Shown: positions 1-7,065 of the stretch, piece after piece
How positions within the stretch are numbered: position 1 is the stretch's first letter
Layout: every line of letters begins with the position of its first letter
Origin: ZCTH02-B3 sp036563895
GTDB lineage: Bacteria; Bacillota; Bacilli; Paenibacillales; Paenibacillaceae
Reading direction: 5' to 3'
Length of the DNA stretch: 12,842 nucleotides
NCBI GenBank assembly: GCA_036563895.1
Contig: DATCLN010000147.1
Span: forward strand, 1 to 12,842
Notes under the pieces: generated by a model
The model's database searches: none
What the model saw: only the letters and a program-made list of their open reading frames with translations
Told to the model about the DNA's origin: nothing
Made by a program: the position numbers and the translations under genes

Positions 1-343
1 CTGACTCCTGCGGATTCAGCGCAGCCTCCCGGCTGCGGTTACGAAGTCACTTCGCATATTCCGCAGGCCTCCCCAGATAAGAGCGTCATCTTTCCGCCCG
101 CGACCACTGGAGTTTACAGGACCGGCCCTTGGCGGCTTTGGCTTTGGATTTCGTCATGCCTTGGTGACTCATCCGACCGGCTCTGCCTCAAATCCAGTTC
201 GTGTACCTTGGCCCGTGCGTTTGCCTCCGGCTTCCTTCGGATTCTGCCTCACGACAGACACCCTTGCCTTCGGCTAATGGTAGGCGCTCGCCAGCCCCCA
301 TTCCGGACTTTCACCGTAGAGATGACGCCCATGCTGGGCGTAC
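1..343 (-). mobile_element. Group II intron, 5' part (domain I), truncated by window edge
   Basis: Read on the minus strand from 343, the sequence begins GTACGCCCAGC and folds at once into the short stem CGCCCA/TGGGCG. It then carries GGTGAAAGTCC (about 307-317), a hallmark of bacterial group II intron domain I. Further on come GGGGAGGCCTGCGGAAT and GCAGGAGTCAG (the latter at the window edge), also typical of the 5' several hundred bases of these introns before the reverse transcriptase/maturase gene. No protein gene is supported here; the open frames are shadows of structured RNA. The maturase (LtrA-type) should lie to the left, outside the window. The 5' end GTACG differs from the usual GTGYG at one base, so the exact splice site is approximate. 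Insertion right behind a hairpin points to class C (inference). I recognise the motifs from known introns but could not run a covariance search. Confidence 0.82.
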
Positions 344-345
344 AA

Positions 346-383
346 GGGGAAGCCGCGTGAAACATCGGTTTCACGGCCTCCCC
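346..383 (-). terminator. Hairpin behind xylF, interrupted by the intron
   Basis: On the minus strand, GGGGAGGCCGTGAAAC pairs with GTTTCACGCGGCTTCCCC across a CGAT loop, with one G-T pair and a two-base bulge. It starts 15 bases after the xylF stop. Only TT follows the stem before the intron's 5' end, so the usual T-run is missing at this position. This is what is seen when a class C group II intron inserts behind a terminator stem. In intact xyl operons a hairpin here could also act as an intercistronic stabiliser between xylF and the transporter genes. Confidence 0.75.
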
Positions 384-398
384 TCCCGCATCCCGCGG

Positions 399-1175
399 TC
401 ACTTGACGTTTTTGTACACGTCTTCCTTCGAATGGAAACCGTCGGCGATCACGGTTTGGTCGATGTTGGTCTTGTCGACGGCGATGGGATCCAGCAGGAT
501 GGACGGCACGTCGATCTTGCCGTTGTGGACCGTTCTGTCCGTCTTGATTTCTTCGCCTTTGGCCATCGCGACGGCCAGTTCCGCCGCCTTCTCGGCCAGC
601 AGCTTGATCGGCTTGTAGACCGTCATCGTCTGCGTGCCTTCGACGATCCGCTGGCAGGCCGCCAGTTCCGCGTCCTGGCCGGAGACCGGAATCTTGCCGG
701 CCAAGCCTTGCGCCGCTAGGGCCTGGATGACGCCGCCCGCCGTGCCGTCGTTGGCCGCGACGACCGCGTCGATCTGGTTGTTGTTGGCGGTGAGGGCGTT
801 TTCCATGTTGGCCATCGCCACCGCCGGGTTCCAGTCCTTGGTCCATTGGTCGTACACGATCTGGATGTCGCCCCGGTCGATGTAGGGCTGCAGCACGTCG
901 AACGCGCCTTTTTTGAACAGGTGGGCGTTGTTGTCCGTTTCCGAACCGCCGATGTAGACGTATTTGCCCTTCGGCACCAGCTTGACGATGGCTTCCGCCT
1001 GCATTTGGCCGACCCGCTCGTTGTCGAAGGAGACGTACAGGTCGACGTCGGAGTTTTTGATCAGGCGGTCATAGGCGATCACCTTGACCCCCGCCGCGTG
1101 GGCTTTCTCCACGATGGCCGCCGTCGCCTCGGCGTTGTGCGGGATGACGACCAGGATGTCCACGCCCTGGGAGAT
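399..1175 (-). pseudogene. xylF: D-xylose ABC transporter substrate-binding protein, N-terminus missing
   Basis: The 258 visible residues match the C-terminal two thirds of XylF/ChvE-type periplasmic sugar-binding proteins. Seen are DILVVIPHNAEATAAIVEKA near the break, AYDRLIKNSDVDLYVSFDNE, YIGGSETDNNAH, VVAANDGTAGG and PVSGQDAELAACQRI, the last two from the ligand-binding and hinge regions. Family members are about 330-370 residues with a lipoprotein or Sec signal. Roughly 100 residues, including the signal and the first sheet of lobe 1, are absent. Homology starts at ISQG (codons ending at 1175). Upstream, the same frame reads unrelated residues to a stop at 1239-1241, and no export signal appears in any frame. 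A GTG at 1161-1163 could start translation, but the product would lack a signal and half a domain, so I call it a 5'-truncated remnant. The alternative is a misjoined assembly. It ends with TGA at 399-401, followed by a hairpin. Confidence 0.85.
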
Positions 1176-1534
1176 AACATGTCGAAAAAGGGAGAAGCCG
1201 CGGAATTTTCGCCGTTGATTCGCGTTACGGCATGGCCTTCAAGCCTTCCGCAAGGGGCGGAAAAACGCGCGGAGGGCTTCGGCGTCGGACGCTTCTTCCC
1301 GCACCTCGCCCCGGTTGACGAGCACGACGCGGTCGGCGAGGGCCTCCGCCACCTCCGGCTGGTGGGCTATGTTTATCTGAAGAACGGCTTGCGTGTCCCG
1401 TGCGGCACGAATGACTGGGTCAACGCCGACCGCAAACCGCTGATCGACATCCTGCTGTCCAGAGTAGGGGAGCAAGATCATCCGACTCTCCCTCTCGCGA
1501 CAAACAGGGCGGCCGAGGCCAACCGCCGCGCATG
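1176..1534. other. Mosaic of gene fragments between xylF remnant and GH43 terminator
   Basis: This 359-base stretch has no intact gene. It is made of 53 unrecognised bases (1176-1228), a copy of the nosF 3' end (1229-1366), and about 168 further bases. The first 100 or so of these (1368-1467) read on the plus strand as protein-like sequence with mostly G or C at third codon positions (VYLKNGLRVPCGTNDWVNAD and onward), which I cannot assign to a family. Several long frames cross the stretch, but each joins unrelated pieces. No inverted repeats or transposase explain the joins. Confidence 0.6.
1229..1366 (-). pseudogene. Duplicated 3' fragment of nosF
   Basis: These 138 bases match 7044-7182 of this window in the same orientation, with one substitution (t at 1285 against g) and one missing g in the run at 1254-1257. 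They encode the last 46 residues of NosF, from the H-loop His (HQPEVAEALADRVVLVNRGE) onward. The substitution changes one Ala to Asp. The missing base shifts frame, so the tail reads RPLRKA and stops at 1239-1241. The copy begins just before the H-loop codon and ends inside the loop of the nosF terminator hairpin, keeping only one terminator arm. It carries no Walker motifs and cannot make an ATPase. The high identity implies a recent duplication, or an assembly artefact. Confidence 0.9.
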
Positions 1535-1560
1535 GAAAAAGGGAGGACATCGTCCTCCCT
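1535..1560 (-). terminator. Rho-independent terminator of the GH95-GH43 operon
   Basis: On the minus strand, AGGGAGGAC pairs perfectly with GTCCTCCCT across a GAT loop, followed by TTTTCC. It starts 12 bases after the GH43 stop. A further GTCCTCCCT-like arm at 1566-1574 gives an overlapping alternative pairing. Confidence 0.85.
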
Positions 1561-1572
1561 CAACGTCCTCCC

Positions 1573-2988
1573 TTATTCCAATGTAAACGACTTAAGCTGC
1601 GCGTTCCCCTCGCCACGGAATGTGAAATACAGCGCGTGCACGCCGTCCGGAATCGCGATGTCCGCCGCGTACTCCTTCCAGATGTTCGTGAAATCCACGG
1701 GGATGACCCCATGCGCCGGACCGTCCCACGCCGTCTTCACCTCGAAGACTCCCTTTGCGTAACCGCGGACCTTGATCTTGACCCGCTTCACGCCGCGGCA
1801 GTCGAAATATTTGAAGCCGGCCGTCGCCGAATCCCGCATGTTCGCGATGTATCCGGGCTCCTCGTCCCCGTCCTTGCCGTCCTGGGTAATCTTCGGGAAC
1901 CGGCCGTCCATCCAGGCGCCGTAGGTGCCGACGTACAGCTCCTCGTCCTTGCAGAACAGATTGCATGCGATATGGGCCGGATATTCGCCGCGCCCGGCCA
2001 GCGGGCCGCCGTTCAGGCCGCAGGACGTCATTTCCGCCTGCACGATGCTCCCGTCCTCGCGGAACCGGATCGGCTCCGCGCAGCCCTGCCGGGAATAATG
2101 GTGACCGTTCGTCTGGCGGTGGTAGAAAATATACCATTGCCCGCCGATCTCCACAATGCTGCCGTGATTGTTGCCGCCGTAATACATCGGCTTGTCCGCC
2201 GGCTTGTAGGAATCGATGTACATGTCGGCGTTGCTGACGATGACCCCGCCGTATTGAAAGCCTTTCGTCGGATGCTTGCTCGTCGCGTAGCACAGTTCAT
2301 GCATGAGGATCGAGGAATAGATCAGGTAGTACGTGTCTCCGCGCTTGCGGATCGACGGCGCCTCGAAAAACTCGTGCCCCTCGAACCCGGTGCCCGCGCT
2401 GTACGGCTCGCTCGGCAGGACGAAGACCGGCTCCTCGACGATCGTCAGCATGTCCGGCCCGAGCACGGTGGCCATGCAGCCTTTCCGCGACCTGTCGCCC
2501 CTGGGGCAAAAGCCCGTGTACAGATAGGTCCTGTCCCCTTCCGTCAGGACGCCGGGGTCAAACTGGTGCTGGTCCCCTTCCCGTTCCCCGAGCCGCGTGC
2601 CGTCCGGGTACCGGACATAGCCGTAGAACTCGAACTTGCCGGCCGGCGTGTCGCTCACCGCGACCGAGACGACGGACACCTTGTCCAGCACGTAGTACAG
2701 ATAGTACCTCCCGTCCGGCCCGACCGTCACGTCCGGCGCGTACAGGCACATGCTGCCGTCCGGGTTGAGCGGATCGTCGGTCTTCCGGTAAATGACGCCT
2801 TCGCAGCGCCAGTCCCCGAGATTGTCCACGGGAGCCGACCAGCACACGTAATCGTTCAGGCAGAACGCGTGGCCGTTGAACCGGTCGTGCGATCCGTAGA
2901 CGTACACGCGGTCGCCGAACACATACGGTTCGCCGTCGGGAATGTACTCCCAGGACGGCAGGTAAGGATTGAACGCTTGCTTCTTCAC
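1573..2988 (-). CDS. Glycoside hydrolase family 43 protein (arabinosidase/xylosidase type)
   Basis: A 471-residue inverting glycosidase of the five-bladed beta-propeller type. The three family acids are visible: D18 in EYIPDGEP (general base), D86 in LYAPDV (pKa modulator) and E209 in FFEAPS (general acid). VYGSHD (30-35) and the NNHGSIVEIGGQWYIFYHRQ region are typical of a bacterial GH43 subgroup. Residues from about 330 on form a separate beta-rich region resembling a CBM6-like sandwich. There is no signal peptide, so it should act in the cytoplasm on imported oligosaccharides. I start it at GTG 2986-2988 behind GGAGGGG (7-base spacing). The open frame runs further upstream, but that part lies over the GH95 gene. 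It follows GH95 by 16 bases, in the same operon. The exact substrate (alpha-L-arabinosyl or beta-D-xylosyl) cannot be read from sequence. Confidence 0.9.
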   Translation of the reverse strand: MKKQAFNPYLPSWEYIPDGEPYVFGDRVYVYGSHDRFNGHAFCLNDYVCWSAPVDNLGDWRCEGVIYRKTDDPLNPDGSMCLYAPDVTVGPDGRYYLYYVLDKVSVVSVAVSDTPAGKFEFYGYVRYPDGTRLGEREGDQHQFDPGVLTEGDRTYLYTGFCPRGDRSRKGCMATVLGPDMLTIVEEPVFVLPSEPYSAGTGFEGHEFFEAPSIRKRGDTYYLIYSSILMHELCYATSKHPTKGFQYGGVIVSNADMYIDSYKPADKPMYYGGNNHGSIVEIGGQWYIFYHRQTNGHHYSRQGCAEPIRFREDGSIVQAEMTSCGLNGGPLAGRGEYPAHIACNLFCKDEELYVGTYGAWMDGRFPKITQDGKDGDEEPGYIANMRDSATAGFKYFDCRGVKRVKIKVRGYAKGVFEVKTAWDGPAHGVIPVDFTNIWKEYAADIAIPDGVHALYFTFRGEGNAQLKSFTLE

Positions 2989-3004
2989 CGCATAACCCCT
3001 CCAT

Positions 3005-5314
3005 TCACGATTTGGCGCGCAGTTCATAACATCGGCCCGCCCGCGCTTCGAACGACAGGACATCACCGTACCGGTCGTCCCGTCTGACCTCGATCGGGCG
3101 ATCGCCCAGCCGCACCTCCACGTCCCGGGAAACCCGGACCGTGCAGATGCCGTCGCAGCCGGCCGCAATCCGTGCTTCCGTCAGCAGGCCGTCCTCCCAC
3201 CGGATGTCGACCGTGTATCCCCCGCGCGCCCGAAGCCCCTTCACTTCCCCCGCGGGCCACGCCTTCGGCAGCGCCGGCAGCAAATGGATGGCGCTGTCGT
3301 GGCTCTGCAGCAGCATCTCGGCGATGCCCGCCGTGCCGCCGAAATTGCCGTCGATCTGGAACGGCGGATGGTCATTCAGCAGATTCGGCAGCGTCGACTT
3401 GCCAAGCAGGGCGATGAGATTGGCGTGCGCCTGCTCGCCGTCCTCCAGCCGCGCCCAGAAGTTGACGATCCACGCCCGGCTCCAGCCGGTGTGTCCGCCG
3501 CCGTGCGCCAACCGGCGCTCCAGCGTGCGGCGCGCCGCCCGCGCCAGCTCCGGCGTCCGCCGCGGCGTGATCTGCTCGCCCGGATGCAGGGCGAACAGGT
3601 GCGAGATGTGCCGGTGCCCCGGCTCCGCTTCCTCGTAATCCTCGTACCATTCCTGGAGCGTGCCGAGCCTGCCGATTTTGTCCTTCGGAAGGCGCTTGAG
3701 CACTTGCTCCGCTTCACGGATGAACGGTTCGTCGGCCGCCTTGCCGACCCGCTCCGTCAGCACCCGCTCCGCCTCCAGGCAAGCGCCCAGCAGCGCGCGG
3801 ATGATCTGCGTGTCCATCGCCGGACCGGCGCACAGCACGCCCGTCTCCCCATTCGGCAATATGTAACGGTTCTCCGGCGACACCGACGGACAGGTGACGA
3901 GCTCGCCGCCCGGTCCCTCCACCAGGTAATCCATCACAAACCGGGCCGCTTCCTTCATCGTCTCCAGCGCCCGCCCGAGGAACGCGAGGTCCTGCGTGAA
4001 CCGAAAATGCTCCCACAGATGCAGGCAGAGCCAGGCGGCGCCGAGCGGCCAGTACGACGCCGGGATGTAGCTGTCCTGCGGCGCCGTGTCCGCCCAGATG
4101 TCGGTGTTGTGGTGCGCGGCGAACCCCCGGCAGCCGTACATGACCCGCGCTGTCCTGCGGCCCGGCTCGCGCATCCGCTCGATCAGGTCGAACAACGGCT
4201 CGCAACACTCCGGCAGGGCGCAGCTCTCCGCCGGCCAGTAGTTCATCTGCGTGTTGATGTTGATCGTATACTTGCTGTCCCAAGGTGGCAGGAATTGGTC
4301 GTTCCAGACGCCCTGCAGATTCGCGGGCAGCGACCCCGGACGGCTGGAGGCGATGAGCAGATACCGGCCGTATTGGAAATAGAGCGCCGTCAGCCCCGGG
4401 TCGTCCTCTCCGTGCCGCAGCCGCTCGAGCCGTTCCGGAATCGGCAGTTCATTTTTTCCTTCATCCCCGGCCAGGGTAAGCGTCACGCGCCCGAACAGCT
4501 CCCGATAGTCCCGCACATGCCGCTTAAGCAGCTCGTCAACCGGCCTCGCACATATGGATCGGGCATGCGCCAGACTGTGCGCGATCGGCTTCTTCACGCG
4601 GAAGCCGGTCGCGGCCGCAATAACCAGCATGACGCCGTCCGCCTGTTCCACGATCAGGTGCTCGCCGATCGCGTCCAGCCTGCCGCCCTCGGCCTTCGCC
4701 GCCACCGCCGCCGCGAACGGCACGCCTCCCTCGCCGCCGCTCTCGCCCGCCATGAAAATCGCGTCCGTCCCGCTTCTCCCCGTCCTGTCCACGTACCGCC
4801 ACATCGCCCGCTCCAGCCGCGCCGTCAGCGAGACCTGCCCCGGACGGTCGGCGGTGACGCGAATCACGACGGCCTGATCCGGATAGCTTGCAAAATATTC
4901 CCGCCTATGCCGCACACCCCGGTGTTCAAATTCCACCGTGACAACGGCCCGCTCCAGATCCAGCGTCCGCTCGTACCGCTCCACCGCGTCCGGATCGATC
5001 CCCTCAAAGTCCAGCAGCAGGTTCCCGAGCGGCTCGTAATGCCGCTGTGTCTCGGGAAGGCCCGACAGGCCCGTCACCGCCAAACGCTCGGCCTCCCGCG
5101 GTTTCCCCTCGAAAATCAACCGCCGGATCTCCGGCAGCACCTTCGCCGCGTCCGGGTTGTTCCGGTCCCGCGGGCCGCCGTGCCAGAGCGAGTCTTCGTT
5201 GAGCTGCAGCCGTTCGTCCGCCGGATGGCCGAAGACCATCGCGCCCATGCGGCCGTTGCCGATCGGGAGCGCTTCCGACCAGCTGGAAGCCGGTTTCTTG
5301 TACCATAGCTTCAC
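3005..5314 (-). CDS. Glycoside hydrolase family 95 (alpha-L-fucosidase / alpha-L-galactosidase)
   Basis: A 769-residue protein spanning the usual GH95 core: an N-terminal beta-sandwich opening WSEALPIGNGRMGAMVFG and LNEDSLWHGGP, an (alpha/alpha)6 barrel, and a C-terminal beta domain. Catalytic signatures are present: the Asn-rich INTQMNYWPAE block (N352, N354, N358), whose asparagines activate the base in this family; E481 in SVSPENRY, the likely acid; and D655 in FQIDGNFGGTAGIAEMLLQS, the likely base. The enzyme inverts and releases L-fucose or L-galactose from side chains such as those of xyloglucan. There is no signal peptide, so it is cytoplasmic. The start is GTG 5312-5314 behind GGAG at 9-base spacing; MKLWYKKPASSW is a normal family N-terminus. 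It heads a two-gene operon with GH43 and has a promoter at 5349-5377. Confidence 0.95.
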   Translation of the reverse strand: MKLWYKKPASSWSEALPIGNGRMGAMVFGHPADERLQLNEDSLWHGGPRDRNNPDAAKVLPEIRRLIFEGKPREAERLAVTGLSGLPETQRHYEPLGNLLLDFEGIDPDAVERYERTLDLERAVVTVEFEHRGVRHRREYFASYPDQAVVIRVTADRPGQVSLTARLERAMWRYVDRTGRSGTDAIFMAGESGGEGGVPFAAAVAAKAEGGRLDAIGEHLIVEQADGVMLVIAAATGFRVKKPIAHSLAHARSICARPVDELLKRHVRDYRELFGRVTLTLAGDEGKNELPIPERLERLRHGEDDPGLTALYFQYGRYLLIASSRPGSLPANLQGVWNDQFLPPWDSKYTININTQMNYWPAESCALPECCEPLFDLIERMREPGRRTARVMYGCRGFAAHHNTDIWADTAPQDSYIPASYWPLGAAWLCLHLWEHFRFTQDLAFLGRALETMKEAARFVMDYLVEGPGGELVTCPSVSPENRYILPNGETGVLCAGPAMDTQIIRALLGACLEAERVLTERVGKAADEPFIREAEQVLKRLPKDKIGRLGTLQEWYEDYEEAEPGHRHISHLFALHPGEQITPRRTPELARAARRTLERRLAHGGGHTGWSRAWIVNFWARLEDGEQAHANLIALLGKSTLPNLLNDHPPFQIDGNFGGTAGIAEMLLQSHDSAIHLLPALPKAWPAGEVKGLRARGGYTVDIRWEDGLLTEARIAAGCDGICTVRVSRDVEVRLGDRPIEVRRDDRYGDVLSFEARAGRCYELRAKS

Positions 5315-5333
5315 AGCTTTTCACTCCATAATT

Positions 5334-5353
5334 TTCATTCTTGTATTCATTCT
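5334..5353. repeat. Direct repeat TTCATTCT, 12-bp period, in the GH95 leader
   Basis: TTCATTCT occurs at 5334-5341 and again at 5346-5353, overlapping and just downstream of the proposed -10 box of the GH95 promoter. This AT-rich 20-base patch stands out in GC-rich surroundings. It could be an operator half-site pair or chance. Confidence 0.35.
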
Positions 5354-5377
5354 ATTTTGGCCGCGGGCATTCAGCAA
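5349..5377 (-). promoter_or_regulatory. Sigma-A type promoter for GH95-GH43
   Basis: On the minus strand TTGCTG (5372-5377), a 17-base spacer and TAGAAT (5349-5354) form a housekeeping-type promoter. The -10 matches the consensus at five of six positions and the -35 at three. It lies 34 bases before the GTG start of GH95. Confidence 0.55.
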
Positions 5378-5525
5378 TCAGCCTGCTTCCCGGACAAGGA
5401 TCGCAGGCATTCCCGCGTGGAAAGAGCTGGAGCAGTGGAAGTTCCGAAAAATGCACACGGACCTCAACATCGTGCCCATGGCGACGCTGAATGACATGCC
5501 CAATTGGCTGAAAAGCGGCGGATAA
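5378..5525 (+). other. Possible 3' remnant of an unidentified gene
   Basis: Between the GH95 promoter and the MFS promoter, one plus-strand frame reads as plausible protein (AWKELEQWKFRKMHTDLNI, then VPMATLNDMPNWLKSGG) and ends with TAA at 5523-5525. Upstream, the frame runs into the GH95 promoter region with no start or ribosome site of its own. It looks like the last 40-50 residues of a gene whose front was lost. I do not recognise the family. It could also be a chance open frame. Confidence 0.3.
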
Positions 5526-5581
5526 CGCGGCTTAACGGGCCGGCACGGCGTGAGAACGAGCCTGAGCCGGCCCCGTTCCGT

Positions 5582-5609
5582 TTGCTTTCACGGCGGCGGG
5601 GGCTACAAT
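5582..5609 (+). promoter_or_regulatory. Promoter for the MFS transporter
   Basis: TTGCTT (5582-5587), a 16-base spacer and TACAAT (5604-5609) resemble a sigma-A promoter, 46 bases before the ATG. A small hairpin (CCGGT-tttc-ACCGG, about 5628-5641) lies in the leader just before the ribosome site AAGGGGA. Confidence 0.55.
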
Positions 5610-5655
5610 AGGGGGCAAGCGGCAACACCGGTTTTCACCGGAAGGGGAAAGCGGC

Positions 5656-6912
5656 ATGGGTTTATGGTTCCGGTTGAAGGCGTTTGCGGGTGCGGGAGGC
5701 GCCGTCGATCCGAGCCGGCGTTTGTCGGGCGAAGCGGTCCTGACGATCGGTATCCACAGCCTGTTCCAGTTCGGCGCATCGATGGCGGGCCTGTTCCTGA
5801 ACCTGTACCTCTGGCGCCTGACCGAGGATCTCGCCGTGAACGGCATCTACAACATCATCGTGTTCCTGCTGACCCCCGTCGGCTTTCTGGCCGGCGCCTG
5901 GCTCGCGAAGCGGACCGACCGGCTCCTCACGTACCGGATCGGCATCGTGCTGACGGCGCTGTTCTACCTGCTGGTCATCCTCGCCGGCACGGCCGTGGTC
6001 CGACACTACGTCTGGTTCGGACTGTTCAGCGGCATCGCTTCCGGCATGTACTGGACGGCCTATCTCGTCATGATGTACGACGTGTCCACCCCCGCGAACC
6101 GGATCCGGTTCCTCGGGCTCAACACGACGTTCTTCAACCTGGCCGGGCTGGCCGGACCGGCGGTCGCCGGCACGATCATCGGCGTGATGGAAGGGCTGAC
6201 GGGCTACGTGGCCACCTTCTCGCTGTCCCTCGCCCTGTTCGTCGCCTCAGCCGTGCTCAGCCTGCGCATCCGGCCGTCCGGCTTCCGCCACAAGACGTTC
6301 TACATCAACCTCGTGCCGCTCGTGATGCGCCGGCAGCCCGCCTGGCTCAAGGCGCTCTTCGCCTTCTTCCTGTGGGGTCTGTTCCAGGGCATCACGCTCT
6401 TCCTGCCCAACATCCTGCTGTACCGGACGGTCGGGCGAGAGGATTGGGTCGGCTATCTCAACATTTTCTTCTCAGGCCTCGTCATTCTGTCCAGCTTCCT
6501 CGTCTCGCGCTTCGGCCGGGAACATCTCGGAAGGCTGTACGTCCTGCTGTCGTCGGCCGGCGTCGTGATCGGCGCCGCTTTTCTGTTTATCGACGTCACG
6601 TTCTGGACCGTCGCCGTCTTCATGATCCTGTTCTCGCTCGGCAATCCGCTCATGAACAATACCCTGTCCCATTCCTATTATCGCCGGATCGCGCTGTTGC
6701 CGCTCAGGGGCCAGCTGCGGAACGAAGCCATCGTCATACGGGAAGTGTTCCTGAACGCCGGCCGCGTCCTGTCCATCGCGGCGCTGCTCGCGTTCGCGGA
6801 CGATCTCGAATCCGCGATGCTGCCCGTCGTCCTGTTCGCGGCTGCGCTGACGCAGACGCTGATCTTCTTCCTCGTCGAGAAGCCGGTTCCGCGGTCGGCG
6901 GAAAGCAAGTGA
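5656..6912 (+). CDS. Major facilitator superfamily transporter
   Basis: A 418-residue hydrophobic protein with about twelve predicted membrane segments. Six lie between residues 30 and 210. A basic loop (RIRPSGFRHKTFY) follows, then six more between about 230 and 410. Features of the superfamily include GAWLAKRTDRLLTYR after segment 2, close to the MFS loop 2-3 motif, and a glycine-rich segment 5 (LAGLAGPAVAGTIIG). Overall it resembles Bacilli MFS proteins annotated as YqgE-like, but the substrate is not deducible, so I give no symbol. The start ATG at 5656 has AAGGGGA at 7-base spacing. It is the only plus-strand gene in the window and forms its own unit, divergent from the glycosidase operon and convergent with the nos operon. 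A role in sugar export or drug efflux would be guesswork. Confidence 0.88.
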   Translation: MGLWFRLKAFAGAGGAVDPSRRLSGEAVLTIGIHSLFQFGASMAGLFLNLYLWRLTEDLAVNGIYNIIVFLLTPVGFLAGAWLAKRTDRLLTYRIGIVLTALFYLLVILAGTAVVRHYVWFGLFSGIASGMYWTAYLVMMYDVSTPANRIRFLGLNTTFFNLAGLAGPAVAGTIIGVMEGLTGYVATFSLSLALFVASAVLSLRIRPSGFRHKTFYINLVPLVMRRQPAWLKALFAFFLWGLFQGITLFLPNILLYRTVGREDWVGYLNIFFSGLVILSSFLVSRFGREHLGRLYVLLSSAGVVIGAAFLFIDVTFWTVAVFMILFSLGNPLMNNTLSHSYYRRIALLPLRGQLRNEAIVIREVFLNAGRVLSIAALLAFADDLESAMLPVVLFAAALTQTLIFFLVEKPVPRSAESK

Positions 6913-6941
6913 GAACCCCGTTGAGCAAATCCGGACCCAAG

Positions 6942-6965
6942 CCCGTTTGGCACTTCTGCCACGGG
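6942..6965 (+). terminator. Hairpin after the MFS gene, weak terminator candidate
   Basis: CCCGT/ACGGG and GGCA/TGCC pair around a cttc loop with a two-base bulge, 29 bases after the MFS stop. The following bases are GGAAAAAAG, with no T-run on either strand, so it may only protect the mRNA end. Confidence 0.3.
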
Positions 6966-7023
6966 GAAAAAAGAACCGGATGCGGAAAGGACGGAACGGA
7001 TCGGGAGATGCGGCGATTCGGCC

Positions 7024-7065
7024 AAAAAGACGGAAGGCTTCAGGGCATGGCCTTCAAGCCTTCCG
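7024..7065 (-). terminator. Terminator of the nos operon overlapping the end of nosF
   Basis: On the minus strand CGGAAGGCTT (7056-7065) pairs perfectly over 10 bp with AAGCCTTCCG (7031-7040) around a 15-base loop, followed by TCTTTTT. The upstream arm is coding sequence. The nosF stop codon (7040-7042) lies at the base of the downstream arm, so the last codons of nosF are part of the terminator. Confidence 0.8.

Noticed and set aside
201..719. Plus-strand frame across the intron 5' region and the xylF end
   Set aside because: It covers structured intron RNA and the antisense of xylF. Such frames are commonly misannotated as proteins in group II intron regions.
1239..1550. 103-codon minus-strand frame with a NosF-like C-terminus
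   Set aside because: The NosF-like part is the duplicated fragment and the front is unrelated sequence. No ribosome site or coherent domain supports a fusion gene.
2989..3168. Upstream extension of the GH43 frame to an ATG at 3168
   Set aside because: The extra 60 residues overlap the GH95 end and look like shadow sequence. GTG at 2988 has a strong ribosome site and the normal family N-terminus.
3284..5308. 674-codon open frame on the plus strand opposite GH95
   Set aside because: It is antisense to an unambiguous GH95 gene. Its Arg/Pro/Val-rich composition is what high-GC third positions produce on the opposite strand, and it has no recognisable domain.
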